The notes: generated by a model not told the origin, from the sequence alone. A stretch of 39,402 nucleotides of DNA from Zetaproteobacteria bacterium (GCA_947445855.1 CANFEH010000005.1:1-39402); one strand, 5' to 3'. Positions 18,963 to 29,167 are shown, counted from the first letter of the stretch. Numbers and translations are program-made.

Positions 18963-18989
18963 TTCTAGGGGCTTCCCCCCTAACTAGAA
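18963..18989 (+). repeat. GC-rich inverted repeat TTCTAGGGGCTTCCCCCCTAACTAGAA in the leader of the EamA-like gene
   Basis: Outer TTCTAG/CTAGAA plus inner TAGGGG/CCCCTA pairings read directly. Confidence 0.7.
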
Positions 18990-19008
18990 TGTAAGGAATC
19001 TTTAATAG

Positions 19009-19923
19009 ATGGCACTTGTCATATTGCTTTATGCATTGTTTGCTAGTTTATTTGGTCTCGCTAAGGCTACTTTAGAGTACGGGGAAGCATTTTTTCTGAT
19101 TGGCTCAAGAATGGCTTTTGCTGGTTTAGCTATGTTCTTGTTTCAATTAGCAAGAAATCCTAAAGCTCTTAGAGTTTCACCTAAGAAGGTTTATCTTGTT
19201 TTCTTGATGGGGTTTTTTGCGATTTATCTCACAAATATTGCAGAAATTTGGGGACTTAGTCACATGATTTCTGCGAAAGCTTGTTTGATCTATTCGCTTT
19301 CTCCTTTTTTGTCTGCTCTTTTTTCTTTCTTTCTCTTTAAAGAGTCTCTTAGTTTTCGTCAAATACTAGCTCTTTGTGTTGGTTTCCTTGGGCTTGGTCC
19401 TTGTTTCTTTAGTGATTTGTCTTCTGTTTTCAGAGGAAAAGTTTCTTTCTCCCTTGCTGAGCTTGTGCTCTTAGTGGCTGTTGTGAGTAGCGTTTATGGT
19501 TGGATTGTTTTGAAGAAGCTTGTTTGGGAAGGGGAAGAAGAAGAAAAATGTTCTCCTATCACAGCTAATGCTTATGGGATGATGTTAGGTGGTGTTTTGG
19601 CACTCATTCATTCTTATTTAGCAGGAGAAAGCTGGACCCCACTTCCTGTGAGTCAGCCTTATTTTTTCATCCGAAATACAATTCTTCTTTGTTTGATTTC
19701 GAATATTATTTGCTACAATCTTTACGGTTATTTGTTGAAAAGATTTTCTGCAACTTTGATATCTTTTGCTGGGCTTGTCACTCCGCTCTTTGCTTCTCTC
19801 TTTGGTTGGTTTTTCCTAGGAGAGTCTGTAAATGGAAACTTCTTCCTTTCTCTTGCGCTTTTTAGCCTTGGTCTTTTTTTGTTTCATCAAGAAGAGCTTA
19901 AAATTTCTCGATCAGGGCGATAG
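19009..19923 (+). CDS. EamA/DMT-family transporter
   Basis: About ten hydrophobic segments with two EamA-like halves (LSPFLSALFSFFLFKESLSFRQILALCVGFLGL; LVTPLFASLFGWFFLGESVN). Confidence 0.82.
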   Translation: MALVILLYALFASLFGLAKATLEYGEAFFLIGSRMAFAGLAMFLFQLARNPKALRVSPKKVYLVFLMGFFAIYLTNIAEIWGLSHMISAKACLIYSLSPFLSALFSFFLFKESLSFRQILALCVGFLGLGPCFFSDLSSVFRGKVSFSLAELVLLVAVVSSVYGWIVLKKLVWEGEEEEKCSPITANAYGMMLGGVLALIHSYLAGESWTPLPVSQPYFFIRNTILLCLISNIICYNLYGYLLKRFSATLISFAGLVTPLFASLFGWFFLGESVNGNFFLSLALFSLGLFLFHQEELKISRSGR

Positions 19924-20556
19924 ACGGCTTTGTTGCCAAGATTTTGAACCCTCTTTTTTTGTGTAAACAATTCGGTCGTGCAGTCTGTATAGACCTCCTT
20001 GCCAAAACTCAAACTCCTCAGGCACAAGAAGATATCCACCCCAAAATTCTGGGTAGGGTATTTTTTCTTTTTCCTTGAACTCTTCTTTATAATCTAAAAA
20101 TTGTTTTACAAGTTCTCTTTTACTTTCGATTTGCCTACTTTGTTTGGAGGCCCAAGCTGCAATTTGTGAATTCCTTGGCCGTTCATGGAAGTAAGTTTCA
20201 GAGTCTTTTTTTGAAAGAATTTTTGCTTTAGCTTTGATTCTTATTTGTTTTTCGAGAGTGCTCCAGTAGAAGAGGCAAGAGACCTGAGGATTTTCTTGAA
20301 TATTTTTAGCTTTGACACTTGTGTAATTTGTAAAAAAGCTAAGTCCTTTTTCATTAAAATCTTTGAGCAGAACCACTCGAGAGCTGGGTGTTCCTTGAGC
20401 AGTTGCTGTAGAAAGAACAAAGCAATTAGCATCATCTCTGTAGAGTTTTCTGGCTTCTTGAAACCAGAGTTGAAAGGTTTCAAAAGGACTCTCTGGAAGC
20501 TCTAGTTCTTCATCTAGTTGACTTCCAAACTCTTTTCTCATGTCATGGAGTTTCAT
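19912..20556 (-). CDS. pdxH: Pyridoxamine 5'-phosphate oxidase
   Basis: NCFVLSTATAQGTPSSRVVLLKDFNEKGLSFFTNYTSVKAKNIQENPQVSCLFYW...QIRIKAKAKIL...FHERPRNSQIAAWASKQS...FWQGGLYRLHDRIVY. Confidence 0.96.
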   Translation of the reverse strand: MKLHDMRKEFGSQLDEELELPESPFETFQLWFQEARKLYRDDANCFVLSTATAQGTPSSRVVLLKDFNEKGLSFFTNYTSVKAKNIQENPQVSCLFYWSTLEKQIRIKAKAKILSKKDSETYFHERPRNSQIAAWASKQSRQIESKRELVKQFLDYKEEFKEKEKIPYPEFWGGYLLVPEEFEFWQGGLYRLHDRIVYTKKEGSKSWQQSRLSP

Positions 20557-20617
20557 CAGGTTTCTCCTTTGTGTTTTGAGGTAAGTGTTATTTTAAGAGA
20601 AACCTGAAAAGATGAAA
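20551..20617 (-). promoter_or_regulatory. pdxH: pdxH leader hairpin overlapping SD and start codon
   Basis: On mRNA: TTTCATC-TTTT-CAGGTTTCTC ... GAGAAACCTG-ATGAAA; 10-11 bp perfect arms (20556-20566 / 20597-20607) plus TTTCATC/GATGAAA extension across a small bulge. Confidence 0.75.
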
Positions 20618-20721
20618 AGATAGATTTCTTGGACTTCTATTTAGACTCTAGACATTTCTCAGTATAGATTTTATATAGGGATCTTTGAAAAATCTATATG
20701 ACTTGATCAGAATGGTGAGAA

Positions 20722-21639
20722 ATGAAAAGTGTTCCTAAAACAAAATTTAAAAAAGTTGCTGTGCTTAATCTTATTTATCTGCTCTTTGTGATTTGTTTTG
20801 GAGCTTATGTGCGCATGACTGGTTCTGGCGCAGGGTGTGGTAGTCACTGGCCACTTTGCAATGGAGTTATTATTCCAAGGGCTCCTGTTTGGCAGACAAT
20901 CATCGAGTTTACTCACCGTTTGACAAGTGGAGGCCTTCTTCTCCTTGCTTTTTATCTTGTTTATTTAGCGGTTAAATATTTTGAAAAAAAAGAGTTAATT
21001 AGATATCTTTCTTTCATCTATTTAGGTCTTCTTTTTCTAGAAGCTCTTCTTGGAGCTTTTCTTGTTAAATATGAACATGTGGCAGAAAATAAATCTGTGT
21101 ATAGAGGCTTTTCTGTTTCTATTCATCTTGTTAATACTTTTTTACTTGTTCTCGTTGCTAGTGGAATTCTCTTTTTTTTATCGAGAAAACCTATTGGTTT
21201 AAGAGCTCTGTCTTTTTTCAAAAAAACAAGTTTAGCTTTTGGTTTTTTTTTGATTGTCATTGTTGGTTTGAGTGGGGCTATTACAGCTCTTGGAGATACT
21301 CTTTTTCCTGTTCAAAATATGCGGGAAGCTTTTTTAAGAAGTGGTAATCAGGCAGAACATCTTTTTGTACGCTTAAGAGTTCTTCATCCTTTTCTTGCTG
21401 TTTTCAGTGCTTTTTATTTGATAGCTGTTTGTTTTTACCAAAAAAAAGAAGAGATCTTGCTCTCCTCTTTTTGGTCTTCTCTTACCATTGGAATTTTTGC
21501 TTTTCAGTTACTTCTTGGCTACCTTAATGTGTATTTTCACGCACCTCAAGGGTTACAGTTACTCCATCTTCTTGTCGCTCTCCTTGGTTTTCTGTCGTAT
21601 AGTATTTTTTGTGCTGTTATTTGCTTGAGAAATAAGTAA
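20722..21639 (+). CDS. ctaA: COX15/CtaA-family heme A synthase
   Basis: YVRMTGSGAGCGSHWPLCNGVIIP...IIEFTHRLTSGGLLL...FSVSIHLVNTFLLV. Confidence 0.9.
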   Translation: MKSVPKTKFKKVAVLNLIYLLFVICFGAYVRMTGSGAGCGSHWPLCNGVIIPRAPVWQTIIEFTHRLTSGGLLLLAFYLVYLAVKYFEKKELIRYLSFIYLGLLFLEALLGAFLVKYEHVAENKSVYRGFSVSIHLVNTFLLVLVASGILFFLSRKPIGLRALSFFKKTSLAFGFFLIVIVGLSGAITALGDTLFPVQNMREAFLRSGNQAEHLFVRLRVLHPFLAVFSAFYLIAVCFYQKKEEILLSSFWSSLTIGIFAFQLLLGYLNVYFHAPQGLQLLHLLVALLGFLSYSIFCAVICLRNK

Positions 21640-21663
21640 ATTAAAAAAAATCAAGAAGTCATT

Positions 21664-23676
21664 ATGGTTAAAAATTTAAAAATTCTTCTTATTGATAATA
21701 ATGTAAGAGATCTTGAATCATTTGATGAAACTATTAGGAAGCATAATTTGAATGCTTCAGAAAATAATGTCTATCATCTTGTTACAAAAAGAAATCTTGT
21801 AGAAGCTTTTCAGTTCTTAGAGACCAAAGAAGGACAGTTTTTTGATGTTGTCGTTCTTGATCTGAGTCTTCCAGATAGCTGTGGCCTTAGGGGAGTAAAA
21901 ATATTCCGAGAAAAAATTCCATTTAAAGCTCTTATTGTTTTTACTTCAGCTTCGGATGAAGATTTAGCGCTCTCTGCTCTTAATGAAGGTGCCCAAGAGG
22001 TACTCTTGAAAGGGAATTATAATGTTTTTTTACTTAAACTTTCTTTAAATCATGCTATCACAAAAGCTAATCTTACTTATGAAATAAATAAAAAAAATTT
22101 AGAATTAGAAACATTGAATAAGAAATTAGAGAAAGCTTCTAAAGCAAAATCTTCTTTTTTAGCGAGTATGAGTCATGAAATGAGAACGCCTCTTAATTCA
22201 ATTTTAGGTATTGCTCAAATCCTAAAAGAAAATGTAAAAAGAAAAGAAAATATTGATTATATTGATATAATTATGCGTGCAGGTGACAATTTACTCGAAC
22301 TTATTAGTGATATTTTGGATTTATCAAAAATTGAAGCAGGTGAAGTTAAAATCGAAAACACTCTTTTCAATCTAGAAGAGGTGATTGAAAAAAGTGTTGA
22401 AATGATGGGAGTAAAAGCTTCTCAGAAAGACTTGGATTTAATTCTTAATTTAAAAAAACTTTCAAGTAAATTTGTCATTGGTGACAAAGGAAAAATTCAA
22501 CAAATTCTTTTAAATCTTATGAGCAATGCCATTAAGTTTACACAAGAAGGGGAAGTGGTTCTTAAAGTTGAGTCATATCAAGATTCAACTTCCCATAGTC
22601 ATATTTTTTTTTCTATATCGGACACTGGAATTGGAATTCCTGAAGATAAGCAAGAGCTTGTTTTTGAAAACTTTACTCAAGCTGATAGTAGTATTACCAG
22701 ACGTTTTGGAGGTACTGGGCTTGGGCTTTCTATTTCAAGGAATTTAGCAGAGCTTATGGGAGGGGCTTTAAAGCTCGAATCAATTGAAGGTCAAGGGTCT
22801 GTTTTTTCTTTTGATATTCCTTTTGAAGTAAATTATTCTTTAGACGCTTCTAGATCTTGTAGTGAAAATTTTTCGGCAGGTAAAAAAGTTCTTATTGTTG
22901 AAAAAAATAGAACCCAAATAAAAGCTTTAGAAGAAATTCTAGAAGAAAGTCTTTTAATTACTACATCTTTTCAGTCTGCCGAAGCTGCTACTCAATATTT
23001 AGACAAAACAGATCATTCTGAAATTGATATAATCTTGTTAGATGTTCGTTTTATTGAAGGAGATATTAAGTCTCAATTTGAAAAATTAAAAAAATATTCT
23101 AATCTTTCTTCTAAGCTTATTGTCATGTTGAGGTCAGATTATCAAGCTGAACATTTAAAAATGATTCGCTATTTTGGAGCAAAAAGGTATTTAATTAAGC
23201 CTCTATTGAAAAGTCATGTTAGAAAGTCTATTCAGAATATTTTGAAAATAAATCCTTTGATTGAAGAAGAAAAAAAAGAGCAAATAGTAGATGAGAAACC
23301 TCTTCGTCTTTTGTATGCAGAAGATTGTGATGTAAATCGAATGTTATTTCGTCTTTTTTTGAAATCAACCACACACACACTTCATTTCGCTGAGAATGGA
23401 AAAGAGGCTGTGGAAAAAACAGTAAATGGTAATTATGATATTGTTTTTTTAGATGTTCAAATGCCTGTGAAAGATGGTCTGACAGCGGCTAGAGAGATAA
23501 GAAAGTGGGAAGAAAAAAACAACAAAGAACCTGTTCCTATTTTTTCTCTAACAGCCCATGCTATGAAAGAAGATATTAAAAAAAGTTTAGACGCTGGGTG
23601 TAATCATCATATTACAAAACCAGTTAAAAAAGATGTTCTTTTAAATTATATTAGAAAATATTCAAGAGACTGTTGA
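21664..23676 (+). CDS. Hybrid sensor histidine kinase: REC-HisKA-HATPase_c-REC(degenerate)-REC
   Basis: FLASMSHEMRTPLNSILG (H box), NLMSNAIKFT (N box), SDTGIGIPEDK, GGTGLGLSI; first REC VVVLDLSLPD, last REC IVFLDVQMPVKDG. Confidence 0.95.
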   Translation: MVKNLKILLIDNNVRDLESFDETIRKHNLNASENNVYHLVTKRNLVEAFQFLETKEGQFFDVVVLDLSLPDSCGLRGVKIFREKIPFKALIVFTSASDEDLALSALNEGAQEVLLKGNYNVFLLKLSLNHAITKANLTYEINKKNLELETLNKKLEKASKAKSSFLASMSHEMRTPLNSILGIAQILKENVKRKENIDYIDIIMRAGDNLLELISDILDLSKIEAGEVKIENTLFNLEEVIEKSVEMMGVKASQKDLDLILNLKKLSSKFVIGDKGKIQQILLNLMSNAIKFTQEGEVVLKVESYQDSTSHSHIFFSISDTGIGIPEDKQELVFENFTQADSSITRRFGGTGLGLSISRNLAELMGGALKLESIEGQGSVFSFDIPFEVNYSLDASRSCSENFSAGKKVLIVEKNRTQIKALEEILEESLLITTSFQSAEAATQYLDKTDHSEIDIILLDVRFIEGDIKSQFEKLKKYSNLSSKLIVMLRSDYQAEHLKMIRYFGAKRYLIKPLLKSHVRKSIQNILKINPLIEEEKKEQIVDEKPLRLLYAEDCDVNRMLFRLFLKSTTHTLHFAENGKEAVEKTVNGNYDIVFLDVQMPVKDGLTAAREIRKWEEKNNKEPVPIFSLTAHAMKEDIKKSLDAGCNHHITKPVKKDVLLNYIRKYSRDC

Positions 23677-23704
23677 TTAAAATCAATTTACTTAATAGGT
23701 GTAT

Positions 23705-24217
23705 ATGACTCAGGTAATTATTTTTGGATCTTCCCGCAGTTTTGGTCATACGAGAAAAGTTATAGATGATATTTTAGGGTCGCGAGGGATAAACTTATTT
23801 GACCTGAATAACTTTGATATCAGCCCTTTTGATTATGAACATCGAAATAGCAATGATGACTTTATTCCCTTAATAGAGAAACTTATTGAATATGATACCT
23901 GGATTATTGCGACACCTGTGTATTGGTACAATATGAGCACGCAACATAAAATATTTTTTGATAGATTTAGTGACTTGCTTAAGATTAGGAAAGATCTAGG
24001 TCGTAAATTGCATGGTAAAAAGTTGTTTGTTATAGCAAGTTTTGGAGATTCTTATCCTAAAGGTTTTGAAGATACTTTTGAGCAAATATGCAAATATCTT
24101 GGTATGGAGTATCTAGGCTCTAGTTTTATTTATAGTGGAACTGTACACGAAAAATACTTTGAAAAAAATAAAACTGAAGCTGATAAAGCAAAATTAAAAT
24201 TGGGAATAATTGAATAA
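23705..24217 (+). CDS. Flavodoxin-like NAD(P)H-dependent oxidoreductase/FMN reductase
   Basis: MTQVIIFGSSRSFGHTRKVIDDIL...WIIATPVYWYNMSTQHKIFFDRFSDLL. ATG at 23705 (residue 3 of the track ORF) is plausible. Confidence 0.83.
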   Translation: MTQVIIFGSSRSFGHTRKVIDDILGSRGINLFDLNNFDISPFDYEHRNSNDDFIPLIEKLIEYDTWIIATPVYWYNMSTQHKIFFDRFSDLLKIRKDLGRKLHGKKLFVIASFGDSYPKGFEDTFEQICKYLGMEYLGSSFIYSGTVHEKYFEKNKTEADKAKLKLGIIE

Positions 24218-24275
24218 AAAAGGAATAAGGGTAATCAAAGTTAAAGGCACTAACCAACTAAATAAAAAGGATTAA

Positions 24276-25673
24276 TTATTTTTTTACAGATAGTTCTTCT
24301 CCATTGAAAGAGAGTATTTTTTTTTGATCTCCAACAACGGTTTCTATATGGACTGGTTTCTTCCAAATTTTATAAAGCCTTTTTAATGTTTCAAAGCTTT
24401 TTCCTTGATGAAGAAGTGTTCCATCATAAGAATGCTTTAATAAAAGCTCTCCTTTCGAATGGAAATTATTGTCAATTACTTTTATGATAGGCCATCCACA
24501 GTTTGTAAGAGCACTGAGAATTTGAGGTTTTATGTCTTTAAATTTTCGATCTGTTAAGATGTGTTCTCTTTTTTGTGGATCGTAGTCATAAAGAAACATT
24601 TTAGTTTCATGACAAAAATCTTCATCTAAAAAGTTATCAAGAAAACTCAAATCATTGTGAATTTTTCTGACTTCAAAAATTTTTTCAGTGCCGTTATGTG
24701 ACTTCTCATCCCATTTTTTATGAATGTTTTTAAAGAGTTCAAGACCAAGTCGGTAGGGGTTAATATGTCCTCCTTTGTTTTCAACAATGGAGGAGTATTG
24801 ACAGCAGTAGTCAATAATTTCAGAAATATCAAGAGGGCATATTTCTGTCATCATTTTGCTATGCCAGTAAGTAGCCCAGCCTTCATTTAAAATTTTTGTC
24901 TGTCTTTGAGGAAGGAAATAGTAAGCTTCGCTTCTTATTATATCTAAAATTTTGGATTGCCATATATTGATTTCAGCGTGTGAAGAAAGGAACTTTAAAA
25001 TATCACGTTCTTCATTGAAAATTTGTTTTTCTACTTTTTGAATCTCAACATTTGTTTGAATCTTTTTGTCTTTTAAGAAAGTTTCTAAATAACTTTTTGA
25101 AGGAACAGGAGGTATCTCTTTTTTTTCATCTCTATTTTTTTCTTTTGCAAAAGAGTAAGAAAAAAGTTCTCCTGGATCTATTAAGTTTTCAAGAGATAAA
25201 CAAGTGTCTATGAAATCTTCTACTTCAGAGTAGCTTACTGTTTGAATAATTTCTCTGATAATACTAGCGTTGTTAGCTGATTGATCTAGCATTTTTCGGT
25301 TTGTTTTTGAGAACCAAATATTATTTTTAAAAAAATCACTATGCCCATAAACATGAGCAATGACAGTTTTTTGAGTGCTTAGATGATTAGACTCTAACAG
25401 ATAGGCATAACAAGGGTCATTGTTTATAACCATTTCATAAATAGTAGCTAGACCATACTCATAATTTTTCATGAGTTTGTCATATTCCATTCCCCATCGC
25501 CAGTGAGGGTAACGTTTAGGAAGCCCTCCATAAGCAGCAACTTCATGAAGTTTTTTATAATCTACAAGCTCAAATATGGTTGTAAAAAAATCCAAACCAA
25601 CTTCTCGCGATTTTTTTTCCAAATCAGTGATTATTTTTTCCAAGTTTTCTGGGAGAGTTTTTTGTTTTGACAT
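24276..25673 (-). CDS. spoVR: SpoVR/YcgB-family protein
   Basis: YGGLPKRYPHWRWGMEYDKLMKNYEYGLATIYEMVINNDPCYAYLLE...ILNEGWATYWHSKMM...GGHINPYRLGLELF. Confidence 0.96.
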   Translation of the reverse strand: MSKQKTLPENLEKIITDLEKKSREVGLDFFTTIFELVDYKKLHEVAAYGGLPKRYPHWRWGMEYDKLMKNYEYGLATIYEMVINNDPCYAYLLESNHLSTQKTVIAHVYGHSDFFKNNIWFSKTNRKMLDQSANNASIIREIIQTVSYSEVEDFIDTCLSLENLIDPGELFSYSFAKEKNRDEKKEIPPVPSKSYLETFLKDKKIQTNVEIQKVEKQIFNEERDILKFLSSHAEINIWQSKILDIIRSEAYYFLPQRQTKILNEGWATYWHSKMMTEICPLDISEIIDYCCQYSSIVENKGGHINPYRLGLELFKNIHKKWDEKSHNGTEKIFEVRKIHNDLSFLDNFLDEDFCHETKMFLYDYDPQKREHILTDRKFKDIKPQILSALTNCGWPIIKVIDNNFHSKGELLLKHSYDGTLLHQGKSFETLKRLYKIWKKPVHIETVVGDQKKILSFNGEELSVKK

Positions 25674-25674
25674 T

Positions 25675-26778
25675 TTAGCGCCCCCGTCCTAGGAAAATTT
25701 TTAAGGAATCTATTATTGCATTGCGATCTTTGATTGCAGCTAGTGCTATTTTTTCTTGGGATTCACCAAATTTTTTGACTAATTCTCTTAAAAACTGTCC
25801 AGAGCCATAGCGAGATTCTACTTGACCATAACAAAACAGGTTGACGACATTTATCATTTTTTCTTCGATAAGCTTGAGACATTCAAGAGTGTCGTTACCG
25901 GACCAGTTGTCTCCATCAGAGAAATGAAAAAGATAAACATTCCAGTCATCGTTTTGATAATTTTTTCTGATGATCTCAAGAGCTAACTTATAAGCTGAGC
26001 TGATAAGTGTTCCGCCAGATTCTTTTGTCCTGTAAAAAACATTTGAGTCTACTTCTTTTGCTGTTGCATCATGTATAATGTAGCGTTTTGCAAGGCCTTT
26101 GTAATATTTTGATAACCAAGTATCGATCCAAAAACTTGTGAGTCGAACGATTTCTTTTTGTTCATCTCCCATTGAGCCTGAAACATCCATCATGTAGATA
26201 ATTGCTGCATTGCTGCATTGTTTAAATGTTTCTTTTGCTGTTAAAAATCTCCTATCTTCTTTAATAGGAATTATTTTTGGATTTTGAGCATTGTATTCAC
26301 CTGAGCTGATAGATCTTTTGAGAGCTTTTAAATAAGTTTGTCTGAAAATATTAAGTGAATTGGGCCCTTCTTTATGAACACTCGTGTAGCGATAACTTTT
26401 GTTACTAGCTTCTCCGTAACCACTTGATCGGATGTTGGGAAGCTCTAATTCTTCGCCTAGGATATCAGCTAGTTCTTCTAATGGCACATCCATTTCAAGG
26501 GAGTGCTCACCTTCTTCTTCTCCTGCGCCAGTAGATTTTCCTTTTTGTCCGGAATCTTTTTCTGATTTATTTCCACTTGAATTTTTTGAGGCTCCTCCTT
26601 CTCCAGATTTTTCTTCGTCTCCAAAAGAAAAAGTTGGGATTTCAATACTAGGCATTGGGATAGTTATATTTTTCCCAGATTTTCTTAAGATTATCCCACC
26701 ATTTGAGATAAATTGACGGAGTTCTTCTTTTATTTTTCCACGGATAATTTCTTTGAAACGTCTGAGATCAGATTCCAT
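25675..26778 (-). CDS. yeaH: YeaH/YhbH (DUF444) family protein with VWA-like region
   Basis: AAIIYMMDVSGSMGDEQKEIVRLTSFWIDTWLSKYYKGLAKRYIIHDATAKEVD...FYRTKESGGTLISSAYKLALEII. Confidence 0.94.
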   Translation of the reverse strand: MESDLRRFKEIIRGKIKEELRQFISNGGIILRKSGKNITIPMPSIEIPTFSFGDEEKSGEGGASKNSSGNKSEKDSGQKGKSTGAGEEEGEHSLEMDVPLEELADILGEELELPNIRSSGYGEASNKSYRYTSVHKEGPNSLNIFRQTYLKALKRSISSGEYNAQNPKIIPIKEDRRFLTAKETFKQCSNAAIIYMMDVSGSMGDEQKEIVRLTSFWIDTWLSKYYKGLAKRYIIHDATAKEVDSNVFYRTKESGGTLISSAYKLALEIIRKNYQNDDWNVYLFHFSDGDNWSGNDTLECLKLIEEKMINVVNLFCYGQVESRYGSGQFLRELVKKFGESQEKIALAAIKDRNAIIDSLKIFLGRGR

Positions 26779-26827
26779 TTATTTTGACCTCTTTTTTTTA
26801 TTTTAATCTTTTTTGCTCAGAGTTTTT

Positions 26828-28897
26828 TTAAGAATTTTTTGCAGGATTGTGAAGAGAGTCACCTCTTGCAAAAATACTTGCGACAAAGCTTAGTACGTCA
26901 CTTGCACAAGTTTCACAATACCCATGGTTTTTGATAAGTCTATTTTTAACAACATTGATTTTTTCTTCAGTGTTACGGTCTACTACTTTTGAAACAAGAG
27001 TTGTTAGTTTTATAGAGTCTTTTTGATCTTCAAAAAGTTTCAGCTCAAGAGCTTTGTGGAGTCTTTCATTTGCTTTGAAATCAAAGTTTCTACCATCAAG
27101 AGCAAGCGCTCCAATGTAATTCATTATTTCACGCCTAAAATCTTCTTTTCTGTTTTCAGAGATATCAATTTTTTCTTCGATAGATCTCATGAGGCGTTCG
27201 TCAGCTTCTTCAGCAAGTCCTGTGTAATGGTTTTTAATTTTGTCTTTTTGTACAAAAGCTTTTACATTGTCAATGTAGTTTGCGCATATTTTTTCTATAG
27301 CACCTTCATCAGCTGATATAGCTTGTTGTACTTCGTATTTGACTATATCTTCGTACTCTTTTTTTACAATAGAAATGAGTTCTATGTATTTTCTTTTTGT
27401 TTCTGTGTCAGTTATTAGAGAGTGGTGTTTTAAGCCGCTTTCTAATTCATTAAGAAGAATGAATACGTTTAAGCAACCTTCTCCTTTGTTGACAATAAGA
27501 GCGTGAGAAATTTTGTCTTGTACATAACGAGGACTGATCCCGTGAAGCCCTTCTCTTAAGGACTCTTTTCTTAGTTCTTTAACACTATCCTCTGTGTAGT
27601 TTTGATTTGTTTTTCCGTTATAAAGTTTAAGCTTTTGAAGAAGGGATAAATTTGATTTTTTAGGTTCTTCAAGTCTTGTTAAAATAGACCACATAGAAAC
27701 CATTTCTAATGTATGTGGTGCTATATGAATATCTCCAACTGTTTTTTTATTGTAGTCTTTTTCGTAAATACGAACTTCATCTTTTAGTTTTGTGATATAA
27801 GGTATGTCTATTTTTATTGTACGATCGCGGAGAGCTTCCATGTATTCATTATTTTGAAGTTTTCTGTATTCAGGTTCATTTGTATGACCAATAATGACCA
27901 GGTCAATGTCGCTTTGGGCATATTTTTTTGGTTTAATCTTGTGTTCTTGACTGGCTGTTAGAAGATCATAGAGAAAAGCAACATCAAGTTTAAGAACCTC
28001 TACAAATTCAATGAGTCCTCTATTAGCAACATGGAACTCACCGTCAAAGTTGAAAGCTCTTGGGTCTGAATCTGAACCATATTCAGCAATTTTTCTGTAG
28101 TTGATGTCACCTGTTAGCTCTGTCGAGTCTTGATTTTTTTCATCTTTTGGTTGGAATGTGCCAATACCAATTCTGTCTTTTTCTGAAATTAAGACACGGT
28201 GAACTTTAATATGTTCTGTGATGATTTTTTCCCAATTACCTTGGTAATGTTCCATAAGATTTTTATACATGAAACGACAAGCAGGGCAAAGGTCTCCTTC
28301 TATATGAAGGTGCTTTTCTTTAGGAAGTTTCTCGTTCAAAGTTTCCATGAAAAGATTTCTTTTTTCCTGAGGAATGAGATGGAGAGGGTCCTCGTTAATA
28401 GGACATTTCATTACATTTTCCATGGAAAGAATTTTTCCGACATGAGTCCAACTGTAAGAGTAGAGTGCTCCTTCATTTGTGCGTGAATAGTTTTCAATCC
28501 CTTTTTTTAGAAGACGAACAATTGTTGATTTAGAAGAGCCTACAGGCCCATGAAGAAGGATCAGTCTTTTTTCAGGGCCGTAGCGATAAGCAGCTGCTTT
28601 TAGAATGTTCATAAGCTTCATGAGGCTTATATCAAGGCCAAAGACTGCATCTTTTCCATTGTCTAAAGGGTCACTAAAAAATTTCCACCGGATGATTTTT
28701 TTCTTATTGTCAATATAGGTTTCAAAGCCATGGGAGGCTACCATGTCATATATTCGCTTAAAAGCTGTTCCGGTCACCTCAGGGTGCTCAAGCACTATAT
28801 CTAAATAGTCTTTGAAGCTACCTTGCCAGTAATTTTTAGCATCAGCTTCGCTTAATTTTTTTTGAGATAATAGGTCGAAGATATGATCTGAGTTCAT
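26828..28897 (-). CDS. prkA: PrkA/YeaG AAA+ serine protein kinase
   Basis: [22 protein letters not shown] (Walker A); [56 protein letters not shown]; gene order with yeaH and spoVR. Confidence 0.96.
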   Translation of the reverse strand: MNSDHIFDLLSQKKLSEADAKNYWQGSFKDYLDIVLEHPEVTGTAFKRIYDMVASHGFETYIDNKKKIIRWKFFSDPLDNGKDAVFGLDISLMKLMNILKAAAYRYGPEKRLILLHGPVGSSKSTIVRLLKKGIENYSRTNEGALYSYSWTHVGKILSMENVMKCPINEDPLHLIPQEKRNLFMETLNEKLPKEKHLHIEGDLCPACRFMYKNLMEHYQGNWEKIITEHIKVHRVLISEKDRIGIGTFQPKDEKNQDSTELTGDINYRKIAEYGSDSDPRAFNFDGEFHVANRGLIEFVEVLKLDVAFLYDLLTASQEHKIKPKKYAQSDIDLVIIGHTNEPEYRKLQNNEYMEALRDRTIKIDIPYITKLKDEVRIYEKDYNKKTVGDIHIAPHTLEMVSMWSILTRLEEPKKSNLSLLQKLKLYNGKTNQNYTEDSVKELRKESLREGLHGISPRYVQDKISHALIVNKGEGCLNVFILLNELESGLKHHSLITDTETKRKYIELISIVKKEYEDIVKYEVQQAISADEGAIEKICANYIDNVKAFVQKDKIKNHYTGLAEEADERLMRSIEEKIDISENRKEDFRREIMNYIGALALDGRNFDFKANERLHKALELKLFEDQKDSIKLTTLVSKVVDRNTEEKINVVKNRLIKNHGYCETCASDVLSFVASIFARGDSLHNPAKNS

Positions 28898-29041
28898 TTT
28901 TCTACCTCTTGATTTTTTTGTTGATCTAAAAAAATCGTTTCCGAAGAATTTTTCTTCCCAGTATTAAACTCTTAAAACCCTCACTGTGATTAGGAGATTT
29001 AAATAATAAATCATCAGGTTTTTGTATTTATATCTTCTTCT

Positions 29042-29050
29042 ATTATAGCA
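29042..29050 (-). promoter_or_regulatory. Extended -10 promoter element TGCTATAAT upstream of prkA
   Basis: Minus-strand reading TTTTTTATGCTATAATAGAAG; consensus TATAAT with TGn; no clear -35; about 145 nt leader to the prkA ATG. Confidence 0.55.
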
Positions 29051-29167
29051 TAAAAAATGAAAAAGCGACTTTTTGTTTAGATGACTAAGGATTTGAATTT
29101 TTAGAAGAGGATTTGCACTCGTTTTTTGAAAAGAAAAAAAATCTTTTAGAGATGACAGAAAGGAGCC

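Noticed and set aside
23372-23384. Short CA repeat in the hybrid kinase as a phase-variation tract
   Set aside because: Only about five units, within a conserved coding frame; no evidence of slippage.
28943-28957. GAAGAA-TTT-TTCTTC hairpin in the prkA leader
   Set aside because: Weak 6-bp A/T-rich stem, expected by chance at this base composition.
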